The notes: generated from the letters alone by a model not told the origin. A DNA stretch of 64,000 nucleotides from Beijerinckia sp. 28-YEA-48 (GCF_900104955.1 NZ_FNSI01000001.1:592001-656000); one strand, 5' to 3'. Shown: positions 17,898-26,182, counted from the first letter of the stretch. Program-made: numbers and translations.

Positions 17898-18359
17898 TTA
17901 GCTTGGCTGAGAGGTCTTGCGCCAAGTCCAGAGCCAGTAGAGCGCCGCACTGGCCGCGACAATAAGGATATTGGGCGGCCATTTGCCTGGATTGAACGAA
18001 CTGAGGGAGGGCATGTGCAGCACATAATAGGCAAGTGCGACGGCGATCGCCAAAGCGATAAAAGTAAGAAAGCGCGAGATATCGAGAACGCGAGCGAAAA
18101 ACCAAATCACGATCAGAAATGCGACCGTCGCCCAGATGCTCGCCAACGATCCGAGTGCGAAAATGTAGAAAACCTCTCGCAGCACGAGTTCGCCGTCAGC
18201 GATTTGCCTGAACAGCATTGTCAGAAGTGAGATCGGCATCACTCCAACGGCGATCAGAACAATGGGTGTCAGAACGATCTGCGCAAGGCTCGCGGCCAAC
18301 AGGGCCGCGAAGGACAGAGGGACACCACGGTTCTGCGTTGCATCGACAAAGGGCCACAT
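17898..18359 (-). CDS. Unknown four-helix inner-membrane protein (153 aa)
   Basis: The product has four hydrophobic segments (about 15-45, 68-92, 95-112 and 128-145) and a short basic C-terminus (TWRKTSQPS). No family was recognised. It begins 6 bases after the stop of the next upstream gene (18366-19115), so the two form a pair. Its length and spacing suggest a small integral partner of that single-pass protein. Function unknown. Confidence 0.65.
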   Translation of the reverse strand: MWPFVDATQNRGVPLSFAALLAASLAQIVLTPIVLIAVGVMPISLLTMLFRQIADGELVLREVFYIFALGSLASIWATVAFLIVIWFFARVLDISRFLTFIALAIAVALAYYVLHMPSLSSFNPGKWPPNILIVAASAALYWLWTWRKTSQPS

Positions 18360-18365
18360 CGCATT

Positions 18366-19115
18366 TCACCCGCACTTGCGCGTTTTGGGTTGCTGAGCGT
18401 CGCGAAGAGCTTGCTTCACCTGCGGTCCAGAATTCGGGCCAAAATCGGCGGCCGACAGATAGCCTGTCTCGATCAAGTTTTTTAGATTTTCGAAGGCTTC
18501 TACGTCCTCGGGGCCATCCCAATTGGGGTGAAGGTCTGCAAAGAAAGGCTGATCGGCAGCCAAATTCCGGGCCTTAGTATGCTCGTAAAATGCATAGAAG
18601 TTGACGAGGTCGGCACGTTGGGCTGCGTCGCACAATCTTTCGACCTTTTTCGCTGCGTGGCAGTTGAGAAAGGCTACGACGTCTTTGTGACGGCCGCTGA
18701 CAAAGCCCGATTGAATACTGTTTTCGGACGCTCGAGGTCTTTCTTCTTCATTTTTATTTTTGGCGCTGATCACTTCGGAGGTGCAGTACTGCATCATTTC
18801 TGCTTGCGGGCTGCCGAGCATCATGCGTCCGCCAAAGGTCGCCATCGCGAATTTGGGGTCGCCCCCCGAGCGATGAAATTGCGCGGCCGACTTCGCGATA
18901 GAGTCCCAGACCCTTTCAGTGTCAAGGTTTCTGGCCCTATTGGCATCTTCCGTTTTCGGGCTTGGGGGGCCGAATTTGGATTCGACGTCTGAAAATTTAG
19001 ATTGAACGGTTGGAAATGAAGCCGAGGAAGCAAGCAGCCAGCTCGTGATCACGTAGCCGACGATCACTAGAGCCACAAACTGCATGAAGACGACTTTGAA
19101 TGCGCTACCGGACAT
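18366..19115 (-). CDS. Unknown N-terminally anchored protein (249 aa)
   Basis: One N-terminal membrane segment (VVFMQFVALVIVGYVITSWLL, split around residues 8-28) is followed by a soluble, mostly helical domain with several Cys residues (CTSE, LNCHAAKK, LCDAAQ, CG at the end), which would be periplasmic. The ATG at 19115 is used because GAGGAAG lies just upstream; the TTG at 19133 has no ribosome site. No family was recognised. It pairs with the four-helix protein downstream. Confidence 0.65.
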   Translation of the reverse strand: MSGSAFKVVFMQFVALVIVGYVITSWLLASSASFPTVQSKFSDVESKFGPPSPKTEDANRARNLDTERVWDSIAKSAAQFHRSGGDPKFAMATFGGRMMLGSPQAEMMQYCTSEVISAKNKNEEERPRASENSIQSGFVSGRHKDVVAFLNCHAAKKVERLCDAAQRADLVNFYAFYEHTKARNLAADQPFFADLHPNWDGPEDVEAFENLKNLIETGYLSAADFGPNSGPQVKQALRDAQQPKTRKCG

Positions 19116-19188
19116 TTGCTTCCTCGGAGCCAATGTCTGGGCAGCTTAGAGGTTGGGCCGTTAATAGGTCGCCAATCGACTTCCTTAA

Positions 19189-19206
19189 CAAAGCGCAATC
19201 GCTTTG
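19189..19206. terminator. Small hairpin in the MATE/hypothetical intergenic region
   Basis: CAAAGCG and CGCTTTG pair around CAAT. It lies between the start of the 249-aa protein gene and the end of the MATE gene and could terminate MATE transcription; it also resembles the short AAAGCG-type intergenic palindromes of this genome. Confidence 0.35.
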
Positions 19207-19258
19207 CTTCTGCTTTGATGTTTTCGGGTGAATGGCGTCGCTTTGTCTGAGCGCGCAA

Positions 19259-20656
19259 TCAGACCGGCGCGGGCTTAAACCACGCCCCCAGGCGAATGGC
19301 TGTCAAAAGGGACAGGCCATGGACGACGAAGCCGATGGCGATCGCGACAAACAGCCACGTCAGCGAGCCTGTCAGGCGCAGCGCGATCCAGCCGCCGAGT
19401 ACGGCGATGGCGAGGCGGAAAAAGCCTGTGGCGAGCGGCCAGAGCAGCCGGCCCGCACCCTGCGAGGCGAAATAGAGTCCCATGGCCAAGCCGAAAAAAC
19501 CATAGGCCGGGCCGACGATGCGCAGATAGGTCGCGCCGGTCTCAATGACATGGGGGTCTTGGCTGAATTGTGACATCCACGCTTCCGGCCAGATCGCCGC
19601 CGACAGGCCGACGATTTCCGTGGCCACGAAGGTGATGGCGCCGCCGATATAGGCGATGCGCAGCGCGCGTTCCTTTTGGCCCGCGCCCATATTGACGCCG
19701 ACCATCGCCACCAGCGGCGCGCCAAGGCCGAAGGAGAGCGGGACCAGCAGATATTCAAGCCGTGCGCCGGTGCCATATCCCGCTGCTGCCGCGGCGCCCG
19801 CCGTGCTGGCAGCCAAAGCCGTCGTCAGCGCGATGATGACATTGGTTTGCAACGACGTGATCGAGGCCACGGCGCCGACCGACAGAATAGCCTTGAGCAT
19901 CGGCCAGCGCAGGCGTGTCCAGCGAAACCGCGCCGGATTGCGGCCCGACAGGACATACCAGCCCAGCGCGATGACAGCGCCGACGTAATACAGGGTGAAT
20001 GCCAATCCACCACCGGCGACACCGAAGGCGGGGATCGGTCCGAAGCCGAAAATCAGCACTGGCGACAGGGGCACGAGAACGATCACGCCGAAGCCCGTCA
20101 CCATGGCGGGGACCACCATGTTGCCGGTGCCGCGGATGACGCTGGCGAGGCCATTGGTCAGCCAGAGCAGAATATTGCCGGCGAAGATGACGTTGGAATA
20201 GGCGAGCGCCGCATCGAGTTCAGCTCCAGAACCGCCGAGCAGACGATAGATGTCGCGGCCAAAGAGCAGCATGGTCACGGTGAAAAACAGGCCGATGGCG
20301 GCATTGATGAACAGGGCGTGCAGGACGAGCGCGTCGGCATCGTCATGGCGGCCGGCGCCCAGGGCCCGGGCGATGGCGGAGGAGATGCCGCCACCCATGG
20401 CGCCGCCCGAGATCATCTGGGTCAGCATGACGCCGGGAAAGACCAGGGCCATGCCGGCCAGGGCGTCAGTGCCGAGTTTGGCGATAAACCAGGTCTCGAT
20501 CAGGCCGGTGGCGGCCTGGGCGATCATGACCACCAGATTGGGGGCAGCCATCATCAGCAGGGTCGGCAGAATCGGGCCGTGCAGCAGCCGTTGGGTGCGG
20601 GCGTCCATGGTCCGCGCGGCTGGAGCGGCGGCGATTTCGCGGGGGTGAACGGTCAT
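19259..20656 (-). CDS. MATE-family multidrug/toxin exporter
   Basis: The 465-residue protein has 12 predicted membrane segments in two six-helix halves, with MATE signatures (APNLVVMIAQAATGLIETWF early; GLGAPLVAMVGVNMGAGQ in the second half). MATE proteins export cationic drugs or metabolites in exchange for Na+ or H+. Its start overlaps the stop of the HxlR-type regulator by 4 bases (ATGA), so the regulator and exporter are translationally coupled, which suggests local control by that regulator. Confidence 0.93.
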   Translation of the reverse strand: MTVHPREIAAAPAARTMDARTQRLLHGPILPTLLMMAAPNLVVMIAQAATGLIETWFIAKLGTDALAGMALVFPGVMLTQMISGGAMGGGISSAIARALGAGRHDDADALVLHALFINAAIGLFFTVTMLLFGRDIYRLLGGSGAELDAALAYSNVIFAGNILLWLTNGLASVIRGTGNMVVPAMVTGFGVIVLVPLSPVLIFGFGPIPAFGVAGGGLAFTLYYVGAVIALGWYVLSGRNPARFRWTRLRWPMLKAILSVGAVASITSLQTNVIIALTTALAASTAGAAAAAGYGTGARLEYLLVPLSFGLGAPLVAMVGVNMGAGQKERALRIAYIGGAITFVATEIVGLSAAIWPEAWMSQFSQDPHVIETGATYLRIVGPAYGFFGLAMGLYFASQGAGRLLWPLATGFFRLAIAVLGGWIALRLTGSLTWLFVAIAIGFVVHGLSLLTAIRLGAWFKPAPV

Positions 20657-21129
20657 GCCGGACCTGCGGAACGCGACTTTGTCTCGCCGGTGGACAAGTT
20701 TTTGACGAGATAATGAGGCGCCTGGATCGGCTCGCGGGTCGCCGGATCGACGAAGATGGGCTCAACCGGCTTGCCGGTACGGGTGTCGATGACGGTCACT
20801 CTGGGGCCTTCAGGTGCGAAATGGCGGTTGCCCCAGGACATCAGGGCGAGCAGGACGGGGCGGAAATCGCGACCACGCTGGGTCGGCGCATATTCGTGGC
20901 GCAGGGGTCGCTCGCTATAGGGCCGACGTTCCAGCAGGCCGGCCTCGACGAGGGCATTGAGCCGACGCGTCAGCATGTTGGGGGCAATCCCGAGGCTGGA
21001 CTGGAATTCGTCGAAGCGGCGCAAGCCGTTGAGGGCATCGCGCATAATCAGCATGCTCCACCATTCGCCGACGTGTTCCAGGCCACGGGCGATCGGGCAC
21101 GACATATTGGCGAAGCTTTTGTGTTGCAT
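20653..21129 (-). CDS. HxlR-family transcriptional regulator
   Basis: The HxlR winged-helix pattern is clear: CPIARGLEHVGEWWSMLIMRDAL, FDEFQSSLGIAPNMLTRRL and the wing RPLRHEYAPTQRGR. HxlR proteins respond to electrophiles or ligands and often control adjacent detoxification genes. The start at 21129 (MQHKSFANM) is preferred because family members begin there; GTG 21168 and ATG 21159/21156 are also open. It is divergent from the MaoC gene (21183) across about 50 bases, where its operator should lie, and is coupled to the MATE exporter downstream. Confidence 0.88.
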   Translation of the reverse strand: MQHKSFANMSCPIARGLEHVGEWWSMLIMRDALNGLRRFDEFQSSLGIAPNMLTRRLNALVEAGLLERRPYSERPLRHEYAPTQRGRDFRPVLLALMSWGNRHFAPEGPRVTVIDTRTGKPVEPIFVDPATREPIQAPHYLVKNLSTGETKSRSAGPA

Positions 21130-21182
21130 GAAGCCTGGTACGCCACTAACTAGCATCATGCAAGTCACGAAGGGGTGAGACC

Positions 21183-21665
21183 ATGTCTCAGGCTAAGTTG
21201 GAGCCTATGTCGGGTATTCGCGCGCCGTATTATCTGGACGATTTCCAGGTCGGCCAGCGTTTCGTCACCGAGAGCCATGCGCTCGATGCAGCGCAGATCA
21301 AGGCTTTCGCGGGTGAGTTCGACCCGCAGCCTTTCCACCTCGACGAGGAGGCGGCGAAGAACACTCTGTTTGGCGGCTTGGCGGCGAGTGGCTGGCACAC
21401 GATGGGCATCACCATGAAGCTGCTGGTTGGGTCTGGCGCGCCGATCGCTGGTGGCATTATCGGCGCCGGGGCGGAAGTCGCCTGGCCGCGTCCGACACGC
21501 CCAGGCGACGTGCTGACCGTGGAAAGCCACGTTATGGAGGTCACCCCGTCGAAGTCGCGCCCCGATCGCGGCATGGTGTTGATGCGCAACGAGACGAAGA
21601 ATCAGAAGGGCGAGATCGTTCAGGTGATGACGGCGAAGCTCGTCGTGCCAAGACGGTCGCAATAA
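21183..21665 (+). CDS. MaoC-like hot-dog dehydratase
   Basis: The 160-residue single hot-dog protein contains the R-specific hydratase motif (AGEFDPQPFH with the Asp-His pair) followed by a GGLAASGWHTM segment. The family hydrates or dehydrates enoyl-CoA-type substrates. AAGGGGTGAG precedes the ATG. It is the first gene rightwards from the HxlR regulator; the next plus-strand gene, a zinc dehydrogenase, has its own promoter-like sequence, so the MaoC gene may be a separate unit. Confidence 0.88.
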   Translation: MSQAKLEPMSGIRAPYYLDDFQVGQRFVTESHALDAAQIKAFAGEFDPQPFHLDEEAAKNTLFGGLAASGWHTMGITMKLLVGSGAPIAGGIIGAGAEVAWPRPTRPGDVLTVESHVMEVTPSKSRPDRGMVLMRNETKNQKGEIVQVMTAKLVVPRRSQ

Positions 21666-21698
21666 AGGCGGCAGGAATAACGGACATATAGTTCACCC

Positions 21699-21726
21699 TT
21701 GACCGCTGCGGTACGTGTCCTAGAAC
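21699..21726 (+). promoter_or_regulatory. Candidate promoter of the ADH/PanB-like/hydrolase unit
   Basis: TTGACC (21699-21704) and TAGAAC (21721-21726) are separated by 16 bases, about 50 bases before the dehydrogenase start. The leader contains a short CGCCAGC/GCTGGTG hairpin. Confidence 0.35.
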
Positions 21727-21774
21727 GGCGCCAGCAAAGCTGGTGTCGCGAAACAAGAATTGGAGGAATACGCC

Positions 21775-22890
21775 GTGGTGGAGAAGGTTCTCGCAGCTGT
21801 CAGAACTGCGCCAAGCAAGACCGAGATTCTTGAATATCCTATGCCCGACGTGCCCGTCGACGGCGCCTTGATGAAGATGGAAGTGGCTGGCATCTGCGGC
21901 ACGGACGTGAAGCTCTATGCGCATCCGCCGACCAAATCGCCGGTGATCATGGGCCATGAGAACATCGGCTACATCGCCAAGGCTGGGCGCGAGTTCACCA
22001 GGCGCAAGGGTTTTAAGGAAGGCGATCTCGTCTTCGTCGAGCATTATGTCATGTGCGGCAAGTGCGAATGGTGCCATCGCGGCGAATATCGTCATTGCGA
22101 GAACACCGATTGGCGCAACAATCCCGACAGCATTCGCTATGGCTATACCTCGGCCGAAAAGGCGCCGCATCTGTGGGGCGGTTTCGCGCAATATGTCTAT
22201 CTGCCGTGGAATTCGGTGGTTCACCATGTGCCCAAGGGCGTCTCGCCGGAACTCGCTGGCCTGGTAACGCCCATGGCGAACGGCATTGAATGGTCACTGT
22301 TTGAGGGCGGCGTCGGCTATAATTCGACGGTGCTGATCCAGGGGCCTGGCCAGCAGGGCTTGTCGCAGACGGTGATCTGCAAGCAGGCGGGCGCCAAGAA
22401 CATCATCATCACCGGCACGTCGAAGGACGGCGCGCGTCTTGAAGTGGCCAAGAAGCTCGGCGCCGATCATACGATCGACGTGCAGAAGGAAGATCCGCTC
22501 GAAAAGATCATGCAATACACTGAAGGCAAGGGCGTTGATGTCGTGCTTGATTGCACGGCGGGCGCGGGCACCGTGCCGATCCTGCTTGGCATCGAAGCGT
22601 TGAAGCGCAAGGCCGGCGTCATGGTCGTGCAGGGGGAAATGCCGGAGTTTCCGAACTTCCCGATCGGCAAGATGACGACGAAATACATCACTTTGCGCAG
22701 CGCCCGTGGCCACAGCTACCGGGCTTGCGAACTGGCGCTGGAGCAGCTTGCTTCGAAGCGCTTCCCGCTGGAACTGGTGACGACCCATAAGTTCGGCCTG
22801 AAGGATGTCGATCTAGCCATCCGGTCCGTCGGCAACAAGGACGGCGCCGTGAAGGATGTGATCCATGCTTCGCTGATGCCGTGGATGTGA
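21775..22890 (+). CDS. Zinc-containing medium-chain alcohol dehydrogenase
   Basis: The 371-residue protein has the catalytic zinc region (GICGTD, GHENIG), the structural zinc cysteines (CGKCEWCHRGEYRHC) and a nucleotide-binding GPGQQG loop. GTG at 21775 is selected because GGAGGAA lies 7-8 bases upstream; the TTG at 21760 sits inside that site. The reaction is NAD(P)-dependent oxidation of an alcohol or diol. It is followed by a strong hairpin and then the PanB-like gene, so expression of the downstream genes may be tuned by that structure. Confidence 0.93.
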   Translation: MVEKVLAAVRTAPSKTEILEYPMPDVPVDGALMKMEVAGICGTDVKLYAHPPTKSPVIMGHENIGYIAKAGREFTRRKGFKEGDLVFVEHYVMCGKCEWCHRGEYRHCENTDWRNNPDSIRYGYTSAEKAPHLWGGFAQYVYLPWNSVVHHVPKGVSPELAGLVTPMANGIEWSLFEGGVGYNSTVLIQGPGQQGLSQTVICKQAGAKNIIITGTSKDGARLEVAKKLGADHTIDVQKEDPLEKIMQYTEGKGVDVVLDCTAGAGTVPILLGIEALKRKAGVMVVQGEMPEFPNFPIGKMTTKYITLRSARGHSYRACELALEQLASKRFPLELVTTHKFGLKDVDLAIRSVGNKDGAVKDVIHASLMPWM

Positions 22891-22910
22891 TCGACTGAAT
22901 TTATCCAACT

Positions 22911-22943
22911 GGCTCGAACCACCGTTCACAGGTGGTTCGAGCC
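22911..22943. terminator. Strong hairpin between ADH and PanB-like genes
   Basis: GGCTCGAACCACC and its exact complement form a 13-bp perfect stem with a 7-base loop, 21 bases after the dehydrogenase stop. The downstream bases are T-rich but with no clean T-run. It may be an intrinsic terminator or a processing/stability element. Confidence 0.7.
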
Positions 22944-22974
22944 TATCTTGATATCTGTTTGGTTGAGGAAACCC

Positions 22975-23784
22975 ATGTCCGAACCCGTCACCATTCCGAT
23001 GCTGCAGCAGATGAAGCGCGACGGCAAAAAGAGCATCGGCGTTGTCGCCTGGGATTATCCGACGACACGTTTCGCTGAACGGGCCGGGGTCGATTTTATC
23101 TCGATTGGCGATTCCGTCGGCGCCAATCTGTGGGGCCACAGCAATCCACTGCAGGTGACGCTCGATGAAATTCTCGTCTGCTGCAAGGCGGTGCGGCGCG
23201 CTGCGACCCGCGTGCTCGTGTCCTGCGACATGCCCTATGGGCCGCTGCAGGAGGGGGTCGACAGTGCCCTGAAGGCGGCGGTGCGCATCGTCAAGGAAGG
23301 CGGTGCCGATATGATCAAGCTCGACGGCGCGGCCGATTATCCGGAGGCGGTCGACGCGTTGACGCGGGCTGGGATTCCGGTGTTCGCGCAGTTCGGCCTG
23401 ACGCCGCAGACGGCGCTGAAACTTGGTATTCCCTACAGTGCGCAGAATTCCGCTGATGCACAGGCGAGCGCCGAAGCGGCGACGCGTCTGGTCAAGGAGG
23501 CGAAAATGCTCGAAGAGGCCGGCGCAGCCCTTCTTGACTTCACCAATTCCGGCCCGATGGCCGGCAAGGCCGTGGTGGACGCGGTGAAGATCCCGGTGAT
23601 CGGTGGTTTCGGCGGCGGGCCGTGGCTCGATGGTCGTGTGCGTTTGGCACAGACCGTTCTCGGCTATGGCGAGAAATGGCTGACCTCGAAGACCGATACC
23701 TATTTCAACACGGCACAAGGCACGGTCGATGCCTTCGCGGCACTGGTTGCCGACGCTCGGGCGGGCAAGCAGATCAAGGGTTGA
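22975..23784 (+). CDS. PanB-like (ketopantoate hydroxymethyltransferase fold) protein with altered active site
   Basis: The 269-residue protein follows PanB in length and order of motifs: IGDSVG (D46, S47), CDMPYG (D85), MIKLDG (K115, D117) and FGLTPQ. Against E. coli PanB, the Lys and first Asp ligands are kept, but Glu114 is Asp, His136 is Gln (FAQFGLTPQ), and the Glu181 position has no Glu (LLDFTNSGP). The start at 22975 has GAGGA upstream. The changes and the catabolic context make pantothenate synthesis unlikely; another aldol or C-C lyase reaction of the same fold is a reasonable inference. It is followed 17 bases later by an alpha/beta hydrolase. Confidence 0.8.
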   Translation: MSEPVTIPMLQQMKRDGKKSIGVVAWDYPTTRFAERAGVDFISIGDSVGANLWGHSNPLQVTLDEILVCCKAVRRAATRVLVSCDMPYGPLQEGVDSALKAAVRIVKEGGADMIKLDGAADYPEAVDALTRAGIPVFAQFGLTPQTALKLGIPYSAQNSADAQASAEAATRLVKEAKMLEEAGAALLDFTNSGPMAGKAVVDAVKIPVIGGFGGGPWLDGRVRLAQTVLGYGEKWLTSKTDTYFNTAQGTVDAFAALVADARAGKQIKG

Positions 23785-23801
23785 AGGCAGGGGTTGAATG
23801 A

Positions 23802-24653
23802 ATGCATACCGTACTCATTGACGGCATCGCGACGCGTTATCAGGTTATCGGTTCCGGAGATCCCCTGCTGATGTATGCGCCCGGTGGCTTCGATGCCACC
23901 TTGGAAAAATGGTCGACGCAGGGTGTCTATGCGAAGATCAAGCCGGTCGATCATCTGTCACGCCACTATTCCTGCATCATCTTCGATCGCCGCGAATGCG
24001 GCCAGTCGGGCGGGCGGGTCGAGAAGGTCGGCCTCGCGAGTTACGTCAAACAAGGCTTGGGCCTGCTCGATCATCTCAAGATCGACAAGGCGCATCTAAT
24101 GGGCGGCTGCATGGGCTGCTGTCCGGTGGCGGCTTTCGGTGTCATGCATCCTGAACGCGTGCGCAGCATGGTGCTGTTCTGGCCCGTCGGTGGCGCGAAA
24201 TATCGTCTGTCGAGCCAGCAGCGCTTCGCCGATCATCTGGCTTTCGTGCGTGCCAACGGTCTGCAAGCTGTGGTCGATCTGGTGAAAGCCGACGGCAAGG
24301 CCTTCAATGCCGATTCACGTGGCGGCCCTTGGGCTTCCGTACTCAAGCACGATGCGAAATTCGCTGCCGACTATGTGCAGCAGGATGTCGGTCGCTATGC
24401 ACTGATCGTCGAAGCTTTCGGCCGCACCATGTTTGATCGCGATACCGCGCCCAGCGCTGAGCCGGAAGAGCTGTTGGCCTGCCAGGTGCCGGCGCTGGTC
24501 GTGCCGGGTCATGATGCCGCCCACGCGACATCGGCCGCATGGTATCTGCACGAATGTCTGCCGAAGTCGGAATTCTGGAACGTGCCGGTGTCCGAGCAGA
24601 CCGAAGAGGCGACCAATCCGGTTCTGCTCGACTTTCTGAAGAAAGCCGCTTGA
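23802..24653 (+). CDS. Alpha/beta hydrolase with cysteine at the nucleophile position
   Basis: The 283-residue protein shows the alpha/beta hydrolase pattern: FDRRECGQSGGR after strand 4, and a nucleophile elbow GGCMG placing C103 where Ser usually stands. A late His/Asp region (VVPGHDAAH) could supply the rest of the triad. Cysteine nucleophiles occur in dienelactone hydrolases. It follows the PanB-like gene closely. A perfect 26-base palindrome starts right after its stop. The substrate may be a lactone or ester from the same pathway. Confidence 0.85.
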   Translation: MHTVLIDGIATRYQVIGSGDPLLMYAPGGFDATLEKWSTQGVYAKIKPVDHLSRHYSCIIFDRRECGQSGGRVEKVGLASYVKQGLGLLDHLKIDKAHLMGGCMGCCPVAAFGVMHPERVRSMVLFWPVGGAKYRLSSQQRFADHLAFVRANGLQAVVDLVKADGKAFNADSRGGPWASVLKHDAKFAADYVQQDVGRYALIVEAFGRTMFDRDTAPSAEPEELLACQVPALVVPGHDAAHATSAAWYLHECLPKSEFWNVPVSEQTEEATNPVLLDFLKKAA

Positions 24654-24679
24654 GAGACGAAGGCTTAAGCCTTCGTCTC
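24654..24679. terminator. Bidirectional terminator: perfect 26-base palindrome
   Basis: GAGACGAAGGCTT is followed directly by its exact reverse complement. It begins immediately after the hydrolase stop and contains the stop codon of the convergent GlcG-like gene (24665), so it can end transcripts from both sides. Confidence 0.75.
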
Positions 24680-25090
24680 CGGTAGTCCCAGAGCCGCGAG
24701 CGCCGCCTGGGCGACGATCACGTCTTCTTCCGGCTTGGCGCCACCGGCGCCGATGCCACCGATCACCTGGCCGTTGACAACTATCGGAAAGCCGCCGGGC
24801 ATATTGGTGAAATCGCCATCCATGCGAATCTGCATGCTGAGCACCTGATCTGGTGGCGCATAGCCGCTCGGTAGGCGCTGTGACGCCGCCGTCATGGCTT
24901 TTTTGGTGGTGGTCCGGGCGGCGAAGAACCGCGCGCCATCCATCACCAGATAGCCGAGAAGCTGGCAGCTTTGATCGCAGACCGCGAGGGCGATCTTGAC
25001 GCCGATCTCGTCGGCCTTGGCGACACCGGCGGCGAGCATTTTCATGGTCGCCTCATGGGTGAGGCGATGGGTGGGGACGATATCTGGCAT
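24665..25090 (-). CDS. GlcG/HbpS-family (heme-binding-like) protein
   Basis: The 141-residue protein has the GlcG/HbpS pattern: LTHEATMKMLAAGVAKADEIG, then VVDxxG-like AVCDQSCQLLGYLVMDGA, then GGFPIVVNGQVIGGIGAGGAKPEEDV. Members of this family are found beside glycolate, diol and aromatic degradation genes; a few bind heme, most are uncharacterised. Its ATG overlaps the stop of the upstream gene by one base (TAATG), so the two products are made together and may act together. Confidence 0.88.
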   Translation of the reverse strand: MPDIVPTHRLTHEATMKMLAAGVAKADEIGVKIALAVCDQSCQLLGYLVMDGARFFAARTTTKKAMTAASQRLPSGYAPPDQVLSMQIRMDGDFTNMPGGFPIVVNGQVIGGIGAGGAKPEEDVIVAQAALAALGLPETKA

Positions 25091-26034
25091 TATCCGACAA
25101 GCCCGGTGGTGCCCTTGGCGAACAGGTCTTCGGCTTTGACCTTCTGCTTGATGATGCCTTGCGTCAGTGCATGGTCGATGAGGGTTTCGATGACCTTGCG
25201 GTTCGGCTCGAGGCCATAGGGCAGGGGCTCGCCGGTGATGTCGAGGACGCGTTTGTGGACCTCATCGACCTCGGTCATTTTCTCGATCTGCCCAGCTTTC
25301 AGTTTCTCGACATAGAGCCGCTTCGACTCAGCAAAAGCGTTGAACACGTCGGTCGCGAGTTCCGGATGTTGTTCCAGCAGTTCGTCCTTGATGACGACAA
25401 GATGGTTGATGGGATAGTGACCGCGCTCGCGCAGGGCCTTCAGGCCCGCTTCCAAGGCATTGGGAATAAGCGGTTGGACATCGGGATGTTTGACATCGAC
25501 GCCGATCGCAGCAGTGAGTTCGCCCGAGATCAGCATGTCTTCCATTTTCTTGCCGGCTTCGATCGGCACCACATTGGCTGGCGCCACATATTCAGCCACA
25601 TGCTCGTCGCCGGAGAGAACCCAGGTGATCTTCGACAGATCGACGCCATGCTCTTCCTGCAGGATGGCGCGGGCCCACACGCCGGTGGTCACCGTATAAC
25701 CGCGATTGACGCCGACCTTTTTGCCTTCGAGATCTTTCGGCGTTTTGATGCCGGCCTTGTTGTTGACCAGGATGGCGCCGTGATGGAAGGCGCGCACCAG
25801 CGGTGTTGCCACCGCGGTCATCTTTTTCCCGTGCGCCTTGGCGCAGATATAAGTGGTGATCGCCATCTCGCAGATGTCGAATTCCGAGGCGCGGACCATG
25901 CGGCGGAAGCCGGCAATCAGCGGTTCCACTTCGACAAAGTCGAATTCAAAGGTCTGCGGCCTCACCGTGCCGTTTTTGACGGCGGCATTGTTGCCTTGGA
26001 GGCGGGTGACGGTTTTGAGTTTAGGGCCGGTCAT
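25090..26034 (-). CDS. 4,5-dihydroxyphthalate decarboxylase-like protein (periplasmic-binding fold, no signal peptide)
   Basis: The 314-residue product has the pattern of the 4,5-dihydroxyphthalate decarboxylase family, which has a solute-binding (NMT1-like) fold: FRRMVRASEFDICEMAITTY, an AFHHGAILVNNKAGIKTPKDLEGK stretch (given here as its start AFHHGAILVNN), VGVNRGYTVTTGVWARAIL. The ATG at 26034 has GGAGAG upstream. There is no signal peptide and no permease or ATPase nearby, which supports a cytoplasmic enzyme rather than an ABC binding protein. It is translationally coupled to the GlcG/HbpS gene. Substrate unknown; an aromatic or unsaturated carboxylate is plausible. Confidence 0.75.
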   Translation of the reverse strand: MTGPKLKTVTRLQGNNAAVKNGTVRPQTFEFDFVEVEPLIAGFRRMVRASEFDICEMAITTYICAKAHGKKMTAVATPLVRAFHHGAILVNNKAGIKTPKDLEGKKVGVNRGYTVTTGVWARAILQEEHGVDLSKITWVLSGDEHVAEYVAPANVVPIEAGKKMEDMLISGELTAAIGVDVKHPDVQPLIPNALEAGLKALRERGHYPINHLVVIKDELLEQHPELATDVFNAFAESKRLYVEKLKAGQIEKMTEVDEVHKRVLDITGEPLPYGLEPNRKVIETLIDHALTQGIIKQKVKAEDLFAKGTTGLVG

Positions 26035-26182
26035 CGGGCGTTTCTCTCCATTTGTCTGTTTTTTGCTGTGTGGCCGGTGTTTTATGTCAAACATGGCCAT
26101 GGGGAAAGGGGTTCCGGCGGCGGTTTTGCCTGGATAGCAGTTCATGCTAGGAGGCGCGCACCCCTGATTTTATGGAATCCCG

